From the NCBI GenBank assembly GCA_020002185.1, contig CM034531.1:70992049-71056048 (forward strand): a stretch of DNA of 64,000 bases. The letters are read 5' to 3'. Numbering within the stretch: the first letter of the stretch is position 1; every line of letters begins with the position of its first letter. The notes beneath the pieces were generated by a model. That model was not told the DNA's origin, did no database searches, and saw only the letters and a program-made list of their open reading frames with translations. This DNA is from Paraescarpia echinospica. Taxonomy: Eukaryota; Annelida; Polychaeta; Sabellida; Siboglinidae. Below, piece after piece: positions 21,590 through 31,104 of this stretch. A program made the position numbers and the translations under genes.

Positions 21590-21860
21590 CTTTGCGTTTC
21601 CGAGTTACCCACAACAAGTCACCGCTAGGGTTACGTAAAACATTCCGAGTTAGTTATACAAATTACCGCTAGTCCACAACTCGTTACCGCAAACACATTC
21701 CTTCCACTATCGTTCCGAGTTCCCCACCCGTTAGGGTTACCAAAAGCATTCCGAGTTAGTTATAAAAATTACCGCTAGTTCGCAACCACCATCACTCGTT
21801 ACCGCAAAAAACATTCCTTCCACTATCGTTCCGAGTTACCCGCATTACCTAAAACCACAT
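21590..21860. repeat. Two imperfect ~130-bp direct repeats upstream of PolB
   Basis: TTCCGAGTTA..CACCGCTAGGGTTACG and TTCCACTATCGTTCCGAGTT recur twice, with ACCGCTAG motifs throughout. ACCGCTAG also occurs near the right terminal repeat. Confidence 0.7.
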
Positions 21861-21919
21861 TCCTCCCGCTAGGGTGTACTTACCACCACCACCACCACCA
21901 CCACCGTCACCACCACTGT

Positions 21920-21927
21920 TATAAATA
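21920..21927 (+). promoter_or_regulatory. TATA box of PolB gene
   Basis: TATAAATA lies 33 nt before the PolB ATG at 21961. Confidence 0.65.
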
Positions 21928-21960
21928 GCGGTGCTCGAAAAAATATCAGTACATTAGAGA

Positions 21961-24900
21961 ATGCCATCACCACCACCACCACCATCTACTAGATGGCAAT
22001 GTCCGAAATGTGGGGGCTATTTCGCGAAACAATCGACGTTAGAACGACACGTAAAGAGTTCGAAAAGATGCGGCAACGAAGCGCTATGCGTAATACGCCG
22101 AGAGTGCCCAAAATGTGGCGCGACGTACACTACGCGTGCCGCTATGCTACGACACCTGAAGCTGCTGTGTGGCCGTCAGACGTCGCCACCTCCTGGTAGT
22201 AGTAATGAATCAGCGGTGGAGGCGGCAGCCGCAAGGGCGCCGTCACCCAACGATCTACAGCGTATCGAGGACGAACACCGGCGTAGCATAGAGACGTCGG
22301 TAGCGCGCGGTGCCGTGCAGTCGCGTTACAACTATCGCATGACCTCCTGTACGAGTACGCGGGTGTTCGAACCGCGTCTGAGGGAAATGTTTCGCAAACA
22401 AAAGAATGCGTTTAAAATTAACGTAAGCTACGGTTTCGTATTACGCCACAAGGTGTCGGGTCGGTACCGATATTTTCATTCTTCATGTAACTGTTGCGGT
22501 CGCCTCCTCGAAACACCCGCCCTAGTTACCGATAGCCGTTCGTTCGAACGATTCCTCGACGCCGTGCGCACGACCGACGTACTGCAGTACGCCATCGCGC
22601 AGCGTCCCGACTCGGGGTGGATCGTCGAGCTCGTAACGAACGCCACCTACTTCGTGAAAGCCATCATCAATCATCCTATCGGCTGCGTTGGCGTGACGCT
22701 ACCCGCCTACGTGCGCCACAACAGGGCCATCGTGTCGTTGACGAAAGATCATCGAGGCACTCCCTACGACGACAATCTATGCCTCTTCCGATGCATCGGC
22801 CTCCACCTGCAAGGTCACCGACGAGGCGAAAGTGGTCGCCACATCGGTACGAACCGTTTAACGAAAGTCGCTAAACGACTGCACGCGCAGTATTGTAGCG
22901 CCACGCGCACGTCTGCCTCGATCGGTGTGCGCCTGAACGAACTGGACCGCGTGGAGACGGTTTTCGCCATCAACGTCGTCGTCTATCGACTGACGAATGA
23001 CGTCGCCGAACTACTCCGTCGATCGCGCGAAGCGCACCCCACGACCCTGAACGTCAACCTGTACGAGTCGCAATTCTCGTACATAAGCGATCCGCGCGCG
23101 GACACGAAAACGTACAAGTGCGGAAAATGTGGCAACTCCCTCTGGCGGGACGCGTTCCATTTACGACGTCACGAAGCGACGTGCGAAGGTGGCGTTCGTC
23201 ACGTGTTCCCCGGCGGTATCTACCGACCGTCGCCGTCCGTATTCGAGCGGCTCGACGACGAAGGTGTCGACGTCGGCGACGACGACCTGCGCTACTACCC
23301 GTACCGCGCGACGTCCGATTTCGAATGTTATTTCGCCGATAACGATCTGCCGACGGATACCGACAAATGCCGGTGGATCGCGCGACACGAACTGCTCAGC
23401 GTGAACGTCGCGTCGAACGTGCCCGGCCACGAAGCTTCGCGGTGTTACGTCACGACCGGCGATTCGACGGAACTCGCGCGTCGCCTCATCGACGACCTGG
23501 AAGCGGTGAGCGCGGCGGCGTGCGCGATTCTACGTCCCCGCTACGACGCGACCTTCGAGGCGCTGGAAGCGCTCGACACCGACTGGCGGCGACGATGCAA
23601 CGACGACGACGACGCCGCCGACGCGTCACCGTACGCCACTCTCGCCGACCGCCTCTGGACGCACCTTCGCCAAATGCCCGTACTGGGATTCATTTCGGGT
23701 AAGAACGATCTCAATGTCGTCAAGAAGTACTTGACCCCCCTGCTCATAACCGGCGACGCGCAGCACACGTCGTCGGCGTTTACCATTAAACGTCAGAACA
23801 ATTACATGTGCCTGTCGACGACGACGTTGAAGTTCCTGGACATAACGAATTACCTCGCGCCCGGCGTTAGCTACGATCGCTTTCTGAAAGCGTACGGTTG
23901 CTCGGCAACGAAGGGCTACTTTCAGTACGAACATATAGACGCGTTCACGCGTCTGGACGAAACCGCCCTGCCGTCGGGCGAAGCTTTCTACAGCCACCTG
24001 AAACGCGAGGGAATCTCCGTGGAGGCGTACGAGATTTGCGCGACGGCGTGGCATGACGAGGGCATGACGTCGTTGCGCGATTTTCTGGTGTGGTATAACA
24101 ATCGAGACGTGGCGCCGTTTCTCGAGGCCGTCGATCGCCAGTTCGCCTTCTATCGGCACCGACGTATCGACATGTTCAAGGACCCCATCAGCGTACCGGG
24201 GTTGACGTTGTTGTATCTGTTCAACGACCTGCCGACGTCGATCCATTTCTCGCTTTTCAACGAGCCGAACAAAGATCTGCACCGTCTGCTGCAGTCGCAG
24301 ATCGTCGGCGGCCCGTCGATCATCTTCGCGCGCCACCACGAGGCCGGCGTGACGACGATTCGAGGCGGCGACGAGCCGTGTCGTTCGATAGTCGGCTTTG
24401 ACGCAAACGGCCTCTATCTATGGGCGATAAAGCAGGAGATGCCGACGGGCTGGTACACGCGCCGGCGCGCGGAGAACGCCTTTCGAGCGGAACGCGTGCA
24501 CCGCTACGGACGTATGGCCGTGGAGTGGTTGACGTGGGTGGAGGCGCAAACCGGCGCGCGTATACGTCACCAGTTGAACGGACGCGAGAAGCACATCGGA
24601 AAGCACCGAGTCGACGGCTGGTGTGCCGCCACGCGAACGGCGTTTCAATTTCACGGCTGCTATTTTCACGGCTGCCCGACGTGCCAGGCACACGTGACGA
24701 CGAACGCCGTCAACGGTCAACCGATGACGACGCTGTATGCCGCGACGATCGCCGTGACCACCTACCTGCGCCGTTTCGTCGACGACGTCGTCGAAATGTG
24801 GGAGTGCCAGTGGCACGCCGTGCGACCGCCGGCGGCGCCGACGCCGCCCGACGCGTCACGATGGCAACCACCGACCACCATTACCCGCTCGACGATACTG

Positions 24901-26133
24901 GAGGCGGTGCGCGACAGCTCTCTGTTCGGCCTCGTGCAGTGCGATATCGCCGTGCCGGAAGCGCTGCGCGACAAGTTCGCCGAAATGCAGCCCGTGTTCA
25001 AAAACGTCGATATCGTGCGCGACGATCTCAGCCCGTTTAAGCGCGACTACGTCGAGTCGCACGATCTCTTCACCCGATCTCAACGGACGCTCGTCGGTAG
25101 CTACTTCGGCGCCGAGATGGTGCTCGCGACGCCCATCCTACGCTGGTATCTGGCGCACGGTCTCGTCGTCGAGCGCGTCTACCAGATCGTCGAGTACGCG
25201 CCGATCGCGTGCTTTCGCCGCTTCGTCGATATGGTCTCGACGGCGCGACGCGAGGGCGATATCGATCCCGACAAATCGATCATCGCCGATACCTTTAAAC
25301 TTCTCGGCAACAGTTCTTACGGGAAAACGATTACACTCGTCGATCGGCATCGGGAAATCAAATACGCCACGCCGGTCGGCGCGTCGATGCTCGTCAACAA
25401 CCGTCGCTTCCGGCAACTCGACGTCGTCGTCGACGACGCTCTGTACGAGATGGCGCTGAATAAGCGCAAAGTCATCTACGGCCTGCCGATACATATCGGC
25501 TATTTCGTCTTGCAGTACGCAAAATTGAGAATGCTGGAATTTTATTTCGATTTCGTCGACGCCTACATCCCCCGTCCGCTCTACCAGTACTGCTCTATGG
25601 ACACGGACTCGGCGTACATCGCCCTCGCCGGACGTGACGTCGACGCGCTCGTACCGGAAGAACATCGTGAACACTACTTCCGGAATCGATCGCTCTGGTT
25701 TCCGGCCGAATGCTGCGACGCGCACATGGACGCCTACGTACGACGGCGCGTCGCCGGACTAGCGTGGGAGGACGTACCGCCCTGCTGCGCGCGCCGACGC
25801 CTGTTCGATCGTCGAACGCCGGGTCTCTTCAAAGAAGAGTGGCGCGGCGACGGAATCGTGGCGCTGTGCAGCAAGACCTACTACTGCTTCGGCGGCGACA
25901 ACGGTCCGAAGTACAGCACGAAGGGACTGAGCAAGCGACAGAACGACATCGACGAGCACACCTTCCTCGCCGTACTGCGCGACCTTCGCAACGGCGTCGG
26001 CTGGAACCGCGGTTTCCAGGTGAAAGACTCGTCCTTGTTGACGTACGTTGAAGAGCGCGCGGCGTTGAGCTACTTCTACGCTAAACGCCGCGTGCTTGAC
26101 GACGGCGTCACCATGGCGCCGATACTCGTCTAA
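21961..26133 (+). CDS. Protein-primed family B DNA polymerase (adintovirus PolB), intact
   Basis: A 1390-aa replicative polymerase, intact. The N-terminus has two C2H2-like fingers (WQCPKCGGYFAKQSTLERHV, RECPKCGATYTTRAAMLRHL) and a third near residue 386 (YKCGKCGNSLWRDAFHLRRH). Around residue 270 lies PYDDNLCLFRCIGLHLQ, which recalls the Cys box of OTU proteases. The exonuclease domain has SDFECYF (Exo I, about 453) and FISGKNDLNVVKKYL (Exo II-like). Polymerase motifs are GFDANGLYLWAI (A, about 812), KLLGNSSYGKTI (B, about 1116) and SMDTDSAYIAL (C, about 1214). It is transcribed toward the virion module and ends convergently with adenain. Confidence 0.95.
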   Translation: MPSPPPPPSTRWQCPKCGGYFAKQSTLERHVKSSKRCGNEALCVIRRECPKCGATYTTRAAMLRHLKLLCGRQTSPPPGSSNESAVEAAAARAPSPNDLQRIEDEHRRSIETSVARGAVQSRYNYRMTSCTSTRVFEPRLREMFRKQKNAFKINVSYGFVLRHKVSGRYRYFHSSCNCCGRLLETPALVTDSRSFERFLDAVRTTDVLQYAIAQRPDSGWIVELVTNATYFVKAIINHPIGCVGVTLPAYVRHNRAIVSLTKDHRGTPYDDNLCLFRCIGLHLQGHRRGESGRHIGTNRLTKVAKRLHAQYCSATRTSASIGVRLNELDRVETVFAINVVVYRLTNDVAELLRRSREAHPTTLNVNLYESQFSYISDPRADTKTYKCGKCGNSLWRDAFHLRRHEATCEGGVRHVFPGGIYRPSPSVFERLDDEGVDVGDDDLRYYPYRATSDFECYFADNDLPTDTDKCRWIARHELLSVNVASNVPGHEASRCYVTTGDSTELARRLIDDLEAVSAAACAILRPRYDATFEALEALDTDWRRRCNDDDDAADASPYATLADRLWTHLRQMPVLGFISGKNDLNVVKKYLTPLLITGDAQHTSSAFTIKRQNNYMCLSTTTLKFLDITNYLAPGVSYDRFLKAYGCSATKGYFQYEHIDAFTRLDETALPSGEAFYSHLKREGISVEAYEICATAWHDEGMTSLRDFLVWYNNRDVAPFLEAVDRQFAFYRHRRIDMFKDPISVPGLTLLYLFNDLPTSIHFSLFNEPNKDLHRLLQSQIVGGPSIIFARHHEAGVTTIRGGDEPCRSIVGFDANGLYLWAIKQEMPTGWYTRRRAENAFRAERVHRYGRMAVEWLTWVEAQTGARIRHQLNGREKHIGKHRVDGWCAATRTAFQFHGCYFHGCPTCQAHVTTNAVNGQPMTTLYAATIAVTTYLRRFVDDVVEMWECQWHAVRPPAAPTPPDASRWQPPTTITRSTILEAVRDSSLFGLVQCDIAVPEALRDKFAEMQPVFKNVDIVRDDLSPFKRDYVESHDLFTRSQRTLVGSYFGAEMVLATPILRWYLAHGLVVERVYQIVEYAPIACFRRFVDMVSTARREGDIDPDKSIIADTFKLLGNSSYGKTITLVDRHREIKYATPVGASMLVNNRRFRQLDVVVDDALYEMALNKRKVIYGLPIHIGYFVLQYAKLRMLEFYFDFVDAYIPRPLYQYCSMDTDSAYIALAGRDVDALVPEEHREHYFRNRSLWFPAECCDAHMDAYVRRRVAGLAWEDVPPCCARRRLFDRRTPGLFKEEWRGDGIVALCSKTYYCFGGDNGPKYSTKGLSKRQNDIDEHTFLAVLRDLRNGVGWNRGFQVKDSSLLTYVEERAALSYFYAKRRVLDDGVTMAPILV

Positions 26134-26319
26134 CTCGTATAACTCGTCTAACTCGTCGTCTAACCTAAGGAATACCCCACCACTCCCCGTTAGGGGTAGT
26201 TTCTGTATGTATGTATGTATGTATGTATAGGTAGGGTAATAATAAACAACAATACAATTGTGTACATCATCATCGTTTTTTTTTTTATTTCTACTACTAC
26301 TATACACGTAAAAGCGAAA
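26134..26319. other. Convergent intergenic region with (TATG)n
   Basis: It separates the ends of PolB (+) and adenain (-). It contains (TATG)n at about 26202-26229, an A/T-rich part with AATAATAAAC on + and a T-run giving A-rich sequence on -, suitable for poly(A) signals of both genes. Confidence 0.5.
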
Positions 26320-26769
26320 TTAATGCGGTTTTAACAAATCGTATACGAGACAGTCATTGGTCACCCGATTGGTGCTGAATAGGTTCTGGAACGTCGTCAA
26401 CGGCATACCGCGACATCGGAGGAGAAGGTAGGCGACAAAATATTGTCCGCACACGTTAGAGATGGCGCTCTGCAGCCGCTTGTCGTTGTACGTCCACGCG
26501 TCGCCGCAGTGGCGGTGCAGGAACGCGTGGAAGTCGGCGTGCAGCGGCGGCAGACCGTACGAATCGAAGTACTCGCCTCGTCGGTCGGCGTCCACGTAGA
26601 CGGCCACCCAGTGCTGTCCCGGTTCGCCGCCGTCGTCGGTGTTGCACACGAAGGCAGTCGGGTAAACAGTGGTGGTGGCGGCGGTAAGTAGCGCGTCTTT
26701 AGGCACGACGCCGACACGTTTAGCGTACGTATCGTGTTCCAGACGACGCATCAGTTGAAACGTTTGCAT
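26320..26769 (-). CDS. Adenain-like cysteine protease (149 aa)
   Basis: Maturation protease of the adenain/Ulp1 class, which cleaves capsid and core precursors. Catalytic residues are visible in order: His in PGQHWVAVYVD, acidic residue region RGEYFDSYGLPP, and Cys in SNVCGQYFVAYLLL. The start MQTFQLMRRL overlaps the hexon stop as TAATG, implying coupled expression. The ORF upstream of this ATG stays open only because the hexon frame is shifted; the natural protease starts at 26769. No break is seen. Confidence 0.9.
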   Translation of the reverse strand: MQTFQLMRRLEHDTYAKRVGVVPKDALLTAATTTVYPTAFVCNTDDGGEPGQHWVAVYVDADRRGEYFDSYGLPPLHADFHAFLHRHCGDAWTYNDKRLQSAISNVCGQYFVAYLLLRCRGMPLTTFQNLFSTNRVTNDCLVYDLLKPH

Positions 26770-28050
26770 TACCAGTCGTACACGATGTTCCTGTTCCTGT
26801 CGATCTCCATCACCGTCTCGAATTCCGCGTACACGACGACGTTCACCGGAAGCGGTAGCGGCGTCCCGAAGTGCATTTCGATGCCCACGGTCCCCTGACG
26901 CACGACGTTGAAATGGTCCCCGTCGCAACAGTCGGGGGTCAGGTCGAAACCGAAGATGGTGTAACCGGCGCGATACGTCGTTCCCCTCGTCCTCGTACGC
27001 CTTTCCGCTGGCCTCGAAGAGGTTCATGTAGCTCCGCACGTATCGGTTGTGCTGGAAGTCCGGCTGCAGCGGCTTGCTCGGCACCTGACGTCCGTAGACG
27101 ACGAGCGTGAGGAAGTTTATGTCGTTGTGACGCGCGTCGAACGGATTTCTAGTGTAGTCTCCGTTGTAGGCGACGTTATCGATCATCATCAGGAAGATGC
27201 GTTTCGGAATCGCACCCATGTACAAGTTCTCGTGCGTGTGCGATGGCGTACCCGCCGTTATCGAGAACGATTTGCAGACGACGCGGCGCATCGGAAACGT
27301 TCCCAACGTCCACGCTTTGATATGTCCCATCTGGACGTCCGGGTTCAGCTTCACTTTTCGCACGTGCAGTCGAATCGCCTGCAGCACGACGCGCCACCCC
27401 GGTACTGCTTGCGCGCCCATGAGCGCGAAGGTGTTCTTCGAGCGCACCATGCGTACTTTCGTGTCGACGCCGTTCGGTATGTGTCTGTTTAGCATAAACG
27501 CGTCGACGTGCACACGTCCCATCATCTCCACCTCGTTGCTATCGGCCGTCATGACGCGCCGTGCCTCGAACCCGACGTTGTTGTTCCAGAGCGTGTCCAT
27601 CCGTCCGGCGGTGTCTTTGTACCACAACGAACCCGTGAGATGCGAACGTTTCGCGTCGCTACCGTAACTCAGCAGCGTCTCGAGGTAGGCCGGGTACGCG
27701 TACGTATTGGTCGACGGCGTCACGAGGGTGTTGTTCAGCGACACGTCGAGTTGACTGAACATAGAATGCAGGAAATTGTTGACCGGCGCCATGTTGGCGC
27801 CGGCCGCCAGATCGATACCGTCCCCCTGTTTCACTTTGAAGCGTACGTACACTTGAAGGCTCGCCAGGTCCGTATAGTCTTCGCCGGAACCCGGGATGAG
27901 GTACTCTATAGGGCCGCCGGCGTCGAGAGTCGTCAGCGGCTGGTAGACGGTCCACTGACTGCTCTCGACGCTCGTCTGCGTCACCGGCCCGCTGAACAGG
28001 TCCAGTTCGGCCTTCACGCCCTCGCACGTTGCGCCGTTCACGAACGTCAT
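26769..28050 (-). pseudogene. Hexon-like major capsid protein, one frameshift
   Basis: Double-jelly-roll major capsid protein, of the family often annotated F54H12.2-like in animal genomes. It starts MTFVNGATCEGVKAELDLF and has YLIPGSGEDYTDLASLQV, NNFLHSMFSQLDVSLNNT, MGRVHVDAFMLNRHIPNGV and NPFDARHNDINFLTLVVYG. After DEGNDVSR (near 26970) a net frameshift follows; copy 1 has a few extra residues there. The remaining ~65 codons, ending MEIDRNRNIVYDW, continue in another frame to the stop at 26769. The shifted frame runs on into adenain and makes an artificial fusion ORF. Confidence 0.9.
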
Positions 28051-28132
28051 CGTTACTCGTCGAATATGTCGTGATCCGTTCGACGCCGTCTCTTCCGCCT
28101 ACTGACGGCCGTCGCCGGTAGGCGCGGTCTCT

Positions 28133-28474
28133 TTATGCCGGCGACGCCGCCGCCGCCGCCGCGGGGGCGGCGCGGCTGCGTTTTTTCTTCCTCTTCTTCT
28201 TCGGTGGCGGTGCCTGCGAATTCAATAGGCCGTCGACAAGATTGGCGCCGGCCTCCTTCGCGCGCCGTTTTATTGACTGTTTCAGATTGCCGCCGGCGAC
28301 GACGTCGCGCGCCAACGCGCCTCTCTTGATAAGCGGCATGGCGCTTCGAAACAGGCTCCCGAAGAGATTGCCCAGACCGTGACCTCGTTGCCCCCGACCA
28401 CCGACGAAGACCGGCAGCTGACCGCCGACCTGACGAACGTAGTAGTCCACGTACGGGTTCTTCGACGGCGACAT
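28133..28474 (-). CDS. pX-like core/DNA-condensing protein (113 aa)
   Basis: A basic protein with the conserved motif GGRGQRGHGLGNLFGSLFRS, then AMPLIKRGALARDVVAGGNL and a Lys/Arg-rich PPKKKRKKKRSR plus Ala-rich tail. Adintovirus proteins of this type have been compared with adenovirus pX/mu. It lies between penton and hexon as in copy 1. The likely role is DNA packing or capsid-core contact. Intact. Confidence 0.8.
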   Translation of the reverse strand: MSPSKNPYVDYYVRQVGGQLPVFVGGRGQRGHGLGNLFGSLFRSAMPLIKRGALARDVVAGGNLKQSIKRRAKEAGANLVDGLLNSQAPPPKKKRKKKRSRAAPAAAAAASPA

Positions 28475-28475
28475 G

Positions 28476-29348
28476 TTAAAACAATTTCGATTTACAGCGT
28501 CTGAAGTGAAGCGTCGTCACCACCTTCCCCTGCTCGAATGGTATCGGTTGGCCGTGATCGTCTCTTATATCGACTTCGACCTCATCGAATTGATTCTGCA
28601 GCAGCTTCACGTATTGCACGCGGTCGTACGTTTCCGAAATAATGTCACCGTTCTCACCGCGGACGGCGATGTTTCGAAGGAGTGGCGCGTACACGTCAAC
28701 GACGACGCGCGGTTCCACGAGATCCGTGTACACGTACAGGCTCTCGATGCCCGCCGACATATTCACCGTATCGCGACCTTCGTACTCGTACGTGTACGCG
28801 ACGGGCATGGTGTCGATGACGACCGCCGGCGCGGGACCATACATGGACGCACTCAGGATCGTGTTGCTATGGAAACCTAGCATGTACTTCAGACGGCTCG
28901 TATGAGGTATGATAAATTCGACACCCGGCGACATACGTAGCGTAAATCGGTTAGAGACGGCGCAGTATTCTAGCCTGGCCTTGACCTTCTTGGTGCACAA
29001 TTTATGTAGCGCATCGTTGATTCTGTTCAACAACGTATAAACGTTGTTGTAGAAACCCTGAGGAATCGTGGTCTGACGGTATATCAGGACGGTCGTGCCC
29101 CGTTCGTCTACCTGCGTGTAAACACCCGGATCACCTGTCGCGCAAATCAGGTAGAAGTAGGCGTCCTTCTTTCTCACGTTGTACAACGTGTGCTGATACT
29201 GTACCGACACCGCTCCGCATACCCACTCCCCCGACAGGTCGAAACGTCGCGGCAACGTCGTGACGAAGTGCGTCAACGTATTTTCGGAGTGACGCTTCAT
29301 AGACGCGTTGCTCGGTAGCGTCAGGTAAAAGTCACACGAGACCGCCAT
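28476..29348 (-). CDS. Penton-like minor capsid protein (290 aa)
   Basis: Predicted vertex capsid protein of the Polinton/adintovirus class. I chose the ATG at 29348 (MAVSCDFYLTLPSNASMKRH) because copy 1 similarity starts at FYLTLPSNAS; the longer frame to 29393 adds only AAANVDKNNKT-type residues. Conserved blocks are WVCGAVSVQYQHTLYNV, INDALHKLCTKKVKARLEYC and SLYVYTDLVEPRVVVDVYAP, then VVTTLHFRRCKSKLF at the end. Intact and adjacent to pX with one base between them. Confidence 0.85.
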   Translation of the reverse strand: MAVSCDFYLTLPSNASMKRHSENTLTHFVTTLPRRFDLSGEWVCGAVSVQYQHTLYNVRKKDAYFYLICATGDPGVYTQVDERGTTVLIYRQTTIPQGFYNNVYTLLNRINDALHKLCTKKVKARLEYCAVSNRFTLRMSPGVEFIIPHTSRLKYMLGFHSNTILSASMYGPAPAVVIDTMPVAYTYEYEGRDTVNMSAGIESLYVYTDLVEPRVVVDVYAPLLRNIAVRGENGDIISETYDRVQYVKLLQNQFDEVEVDIRDDHGQPIPFEQGKVVTTLHFRRCKSKLF

Positions 29349-29706
29349 CGTTTTGTTGTTTTTGTCGACGTTCGCCGCCGCCGCCACCAACACTCATAGA
29401 CGGACTCGGGAGCAGGTAACCGAGACAGCTGCTCAACAGAGCCGTCCACAGGTTGGAGTCACCTTGACCTTTCGTCAGATTGTATATACTAACGGCGATG
29501 ACGAAGTACAGGACGACGACCTGACAGAGGAATACGATTTCGGCCTTAGGTCATTCGTTGCCGCAGATTCGCGATGGAACGGGTTCGGCGGTGGTTGTGG
29601 TGGTAGCGTCGATGGAGTCCGCGTGCTCGTCGACGGAGTCCGCGTGCTCGGCGCCGGCGTTCGTTCGACGATCGCCATTCGAGGTAGTTTCGTCGTCGTC
29701 GCTCAT
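29332..29706 (-). pseudogene. Small membrane protein with in-frame TGA (124 codons)
   Basis: The frame starts MSDDDETTSNGDRRTNAGAE, acidic with a duplicated EHADS element. A TGA at 29551-29553 (codon 52) interrupts it, and the same frame continues PKAEIVFLCQVVVLYFVIAV, SIYNLTKGQG, NLWTALLSSCLGYLLPSPSM. There is one strong transmembrane span and a second hydrophobic stretch. Copy 1 has the matching membrane part with TGT at the TGA position. The 3' end overlaps the penton start. The family recurs in Polinton/adintovirus elements; function unknown. Confidence 0.6.
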
Positions 29707-29742
29707 CGTCGCGCCACTGCGCTCTGTCGATACAGCAGGGAC

Positions 29743-29749
29743 CTTTATA
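29743..29749 (-). promoter_or_regulatory. TATA box of membrane-protein/penton unit
   Basis: TATAAAG on the minus strand lies 36 nt before the ATG at 29706. Confidence 0.6.
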
Positions 29750-29861
29750 CGGTAAGAACGAAGATCCGTTGCATATTCCCGCCTCGTGCAGTCGCCAGCA
29801 GCCCGTGTGGCGCATCCAACGATTCATTCTCACCGCCGTCTCCTCGCTAGTAGTAGTCTTT

Positions 29862-31001
29862 TTATAGGTCCACGAGCGACTCGGCGTCGATCCAGCTGTT
29901 GAAAGAGGCCGGATATCCGCTCCATTTTACGAGCGCCTCCGAACCACCGCCGCCGCGACGACGCCGACGCTGTAGAACCGCCTCCACGCGATACAGTTTG
30001 TCCTTCGGAACGACTAGGCGTTGTAGTTCCGGTTCGTAGAAGGCGCCCTCTACCGGCGTCCCCGCGTCTTCCTTCAGGCGATAAACGGGCGGTTCGGACG
30101 GGTGTACCTCTACGACGGTGAAGAGTTCCTCGCTCCAGTTAGCCATGTATCCTTTTTTGAATTGACCCCTCGTCTTGCTGATACGTACGCGATCTCCCAC
30201 GTGTAGTTTCGGTTTTCGCCGTTGCCCGCAACCGACGTCGCCACCCCCGTACAGTCGTTGCCATACGGCCTCCTGATTCGTCGCGTCGACACTCGCCGGC
30301 GTCCTACCGATGCTTCGGTGGTAGGCGTTGTTGTACGATCGCACGAAATCCTGTAACGCCTCTACGTAGCGCAGCGTCTCGTGTTTCGTAAAATAGCGCC
30401 ACATACGCGTCTTCAAAGTCCGATTAAACCGTTCCACGACGCTCGCTTTAGTCTCCTCGTTATGCGTCACGAAATGATTAACGCCGCCACTCTTTAGGAA
30501 CGTTTGCAGGGGTCGGTTCAAAAACTCGGTCCCCTTATCGGTCTGCAGCGAGTTCGGCGTCTCGTCGTCGTCGCTCAGCAGGCGCTCGAAGGCCTCGACG
30601 AGCGACGGGCCGGACTTACTCTTCAACGGAACGCACCACGCCCACTTCGGAAACACATCGATCACCGTCAATAGGTATGTTATACCGTCGTTGTGCATTT
30701 TCAGTCTAGTCAAGTCGACCAGATCGGCTTGCCACTGCTGGTTTCGACCGCCCACGATGACGCGACGTCGTTTGAAATGTCGTTTAACCGGTTTGTGTAG
30801 GGTATAGGCGTCCTGCGACGCTAGCCACCTCTCGACGGCCGGACGTCGGAGCTTCGACGCCCGGTGTAACGCGTCGACGCCTCCGTAACTTCCCACCCGT
30901 TTCGGATCGAAGTAGACGTTATTCAGGTCGTCGTCGTCGTCGACGTCGTTTCGTTGCTGTCGAGGCTTTCGTTTTGGACGACGACTCCACCCGGACACCA
31001 T
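29862..31001 (-). CDS. DDE integrase with C-terminal chromodomain
   Basis: Retroviral-type integrase responsible for insertion with 6-bp duplication. The N-terminal part has NNVYFDPKRVGSYGGVDALH. The catalytic core shows Asp in QWQADLVDLTRLK, Asp in NSLQTDKGTEFLNRPLQ and Glu in KASVVERFNRTLKTRMW. A DNA-binding SH3-like part follows (LHVGDRVRISKTRGQFKKGY). The end is a chromodomain, EALVKWSGYPASFNSWIDAE. The start at 31001 (MVSGWSRR) matches copy 1; the ORF is open to 31043. TATAATA-like text lies ~30 nt upstream. Intact, 379 aa. Confidence 0.93.
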   Translation of the reverse strand: MVSGWSRRPKRKPRQQRNDVDDDDDLNNVYFDPKRVGSYGGVDALHRASKLRRPAVERWLASQDAYTLHKPVKRHFKRRRVIVGGRNQQWQADLVDLTRLKMHNDGITYLLTVIDVFPKWAWCVPLKSKSGPSLVEAFERLLSDDDETPNSLQTDKGTEFLNRPLQTFLKSGGVNHFVTHNEETKASVVERFNRTLKTRMWRYFTKHETLRYVEALQDFVRSYNNAYHRSIGRTPASVDATNQEAVWQRLYGGGDVGCGQRRKPKLHVGDRVRISKTRGQFKKGYMANWSEELFTVVEVHPSEPPVYRLKEDAGTPVEGAFYEPELQRLVVPKDKLYRVEAVLQRRRRRGGGGSEALVKWSGYPASFNSWIDAESLVDL

Positions 31002-31104
31002 GACGACGACGATGATGATAAATGTACGATGATTATTATACACGTATAGAGAGCGATAAGCGCGATGGTGAAGCCGATGACCGTTATCATGCGTCGTGAC
31101 GGCA

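Noticed and set aside
29353..29850. 165-codon + strand ORF opposite the membrane protein
   Set aside because: The minus strand carries the gene conserved in copy 1; this frame is its shadow.
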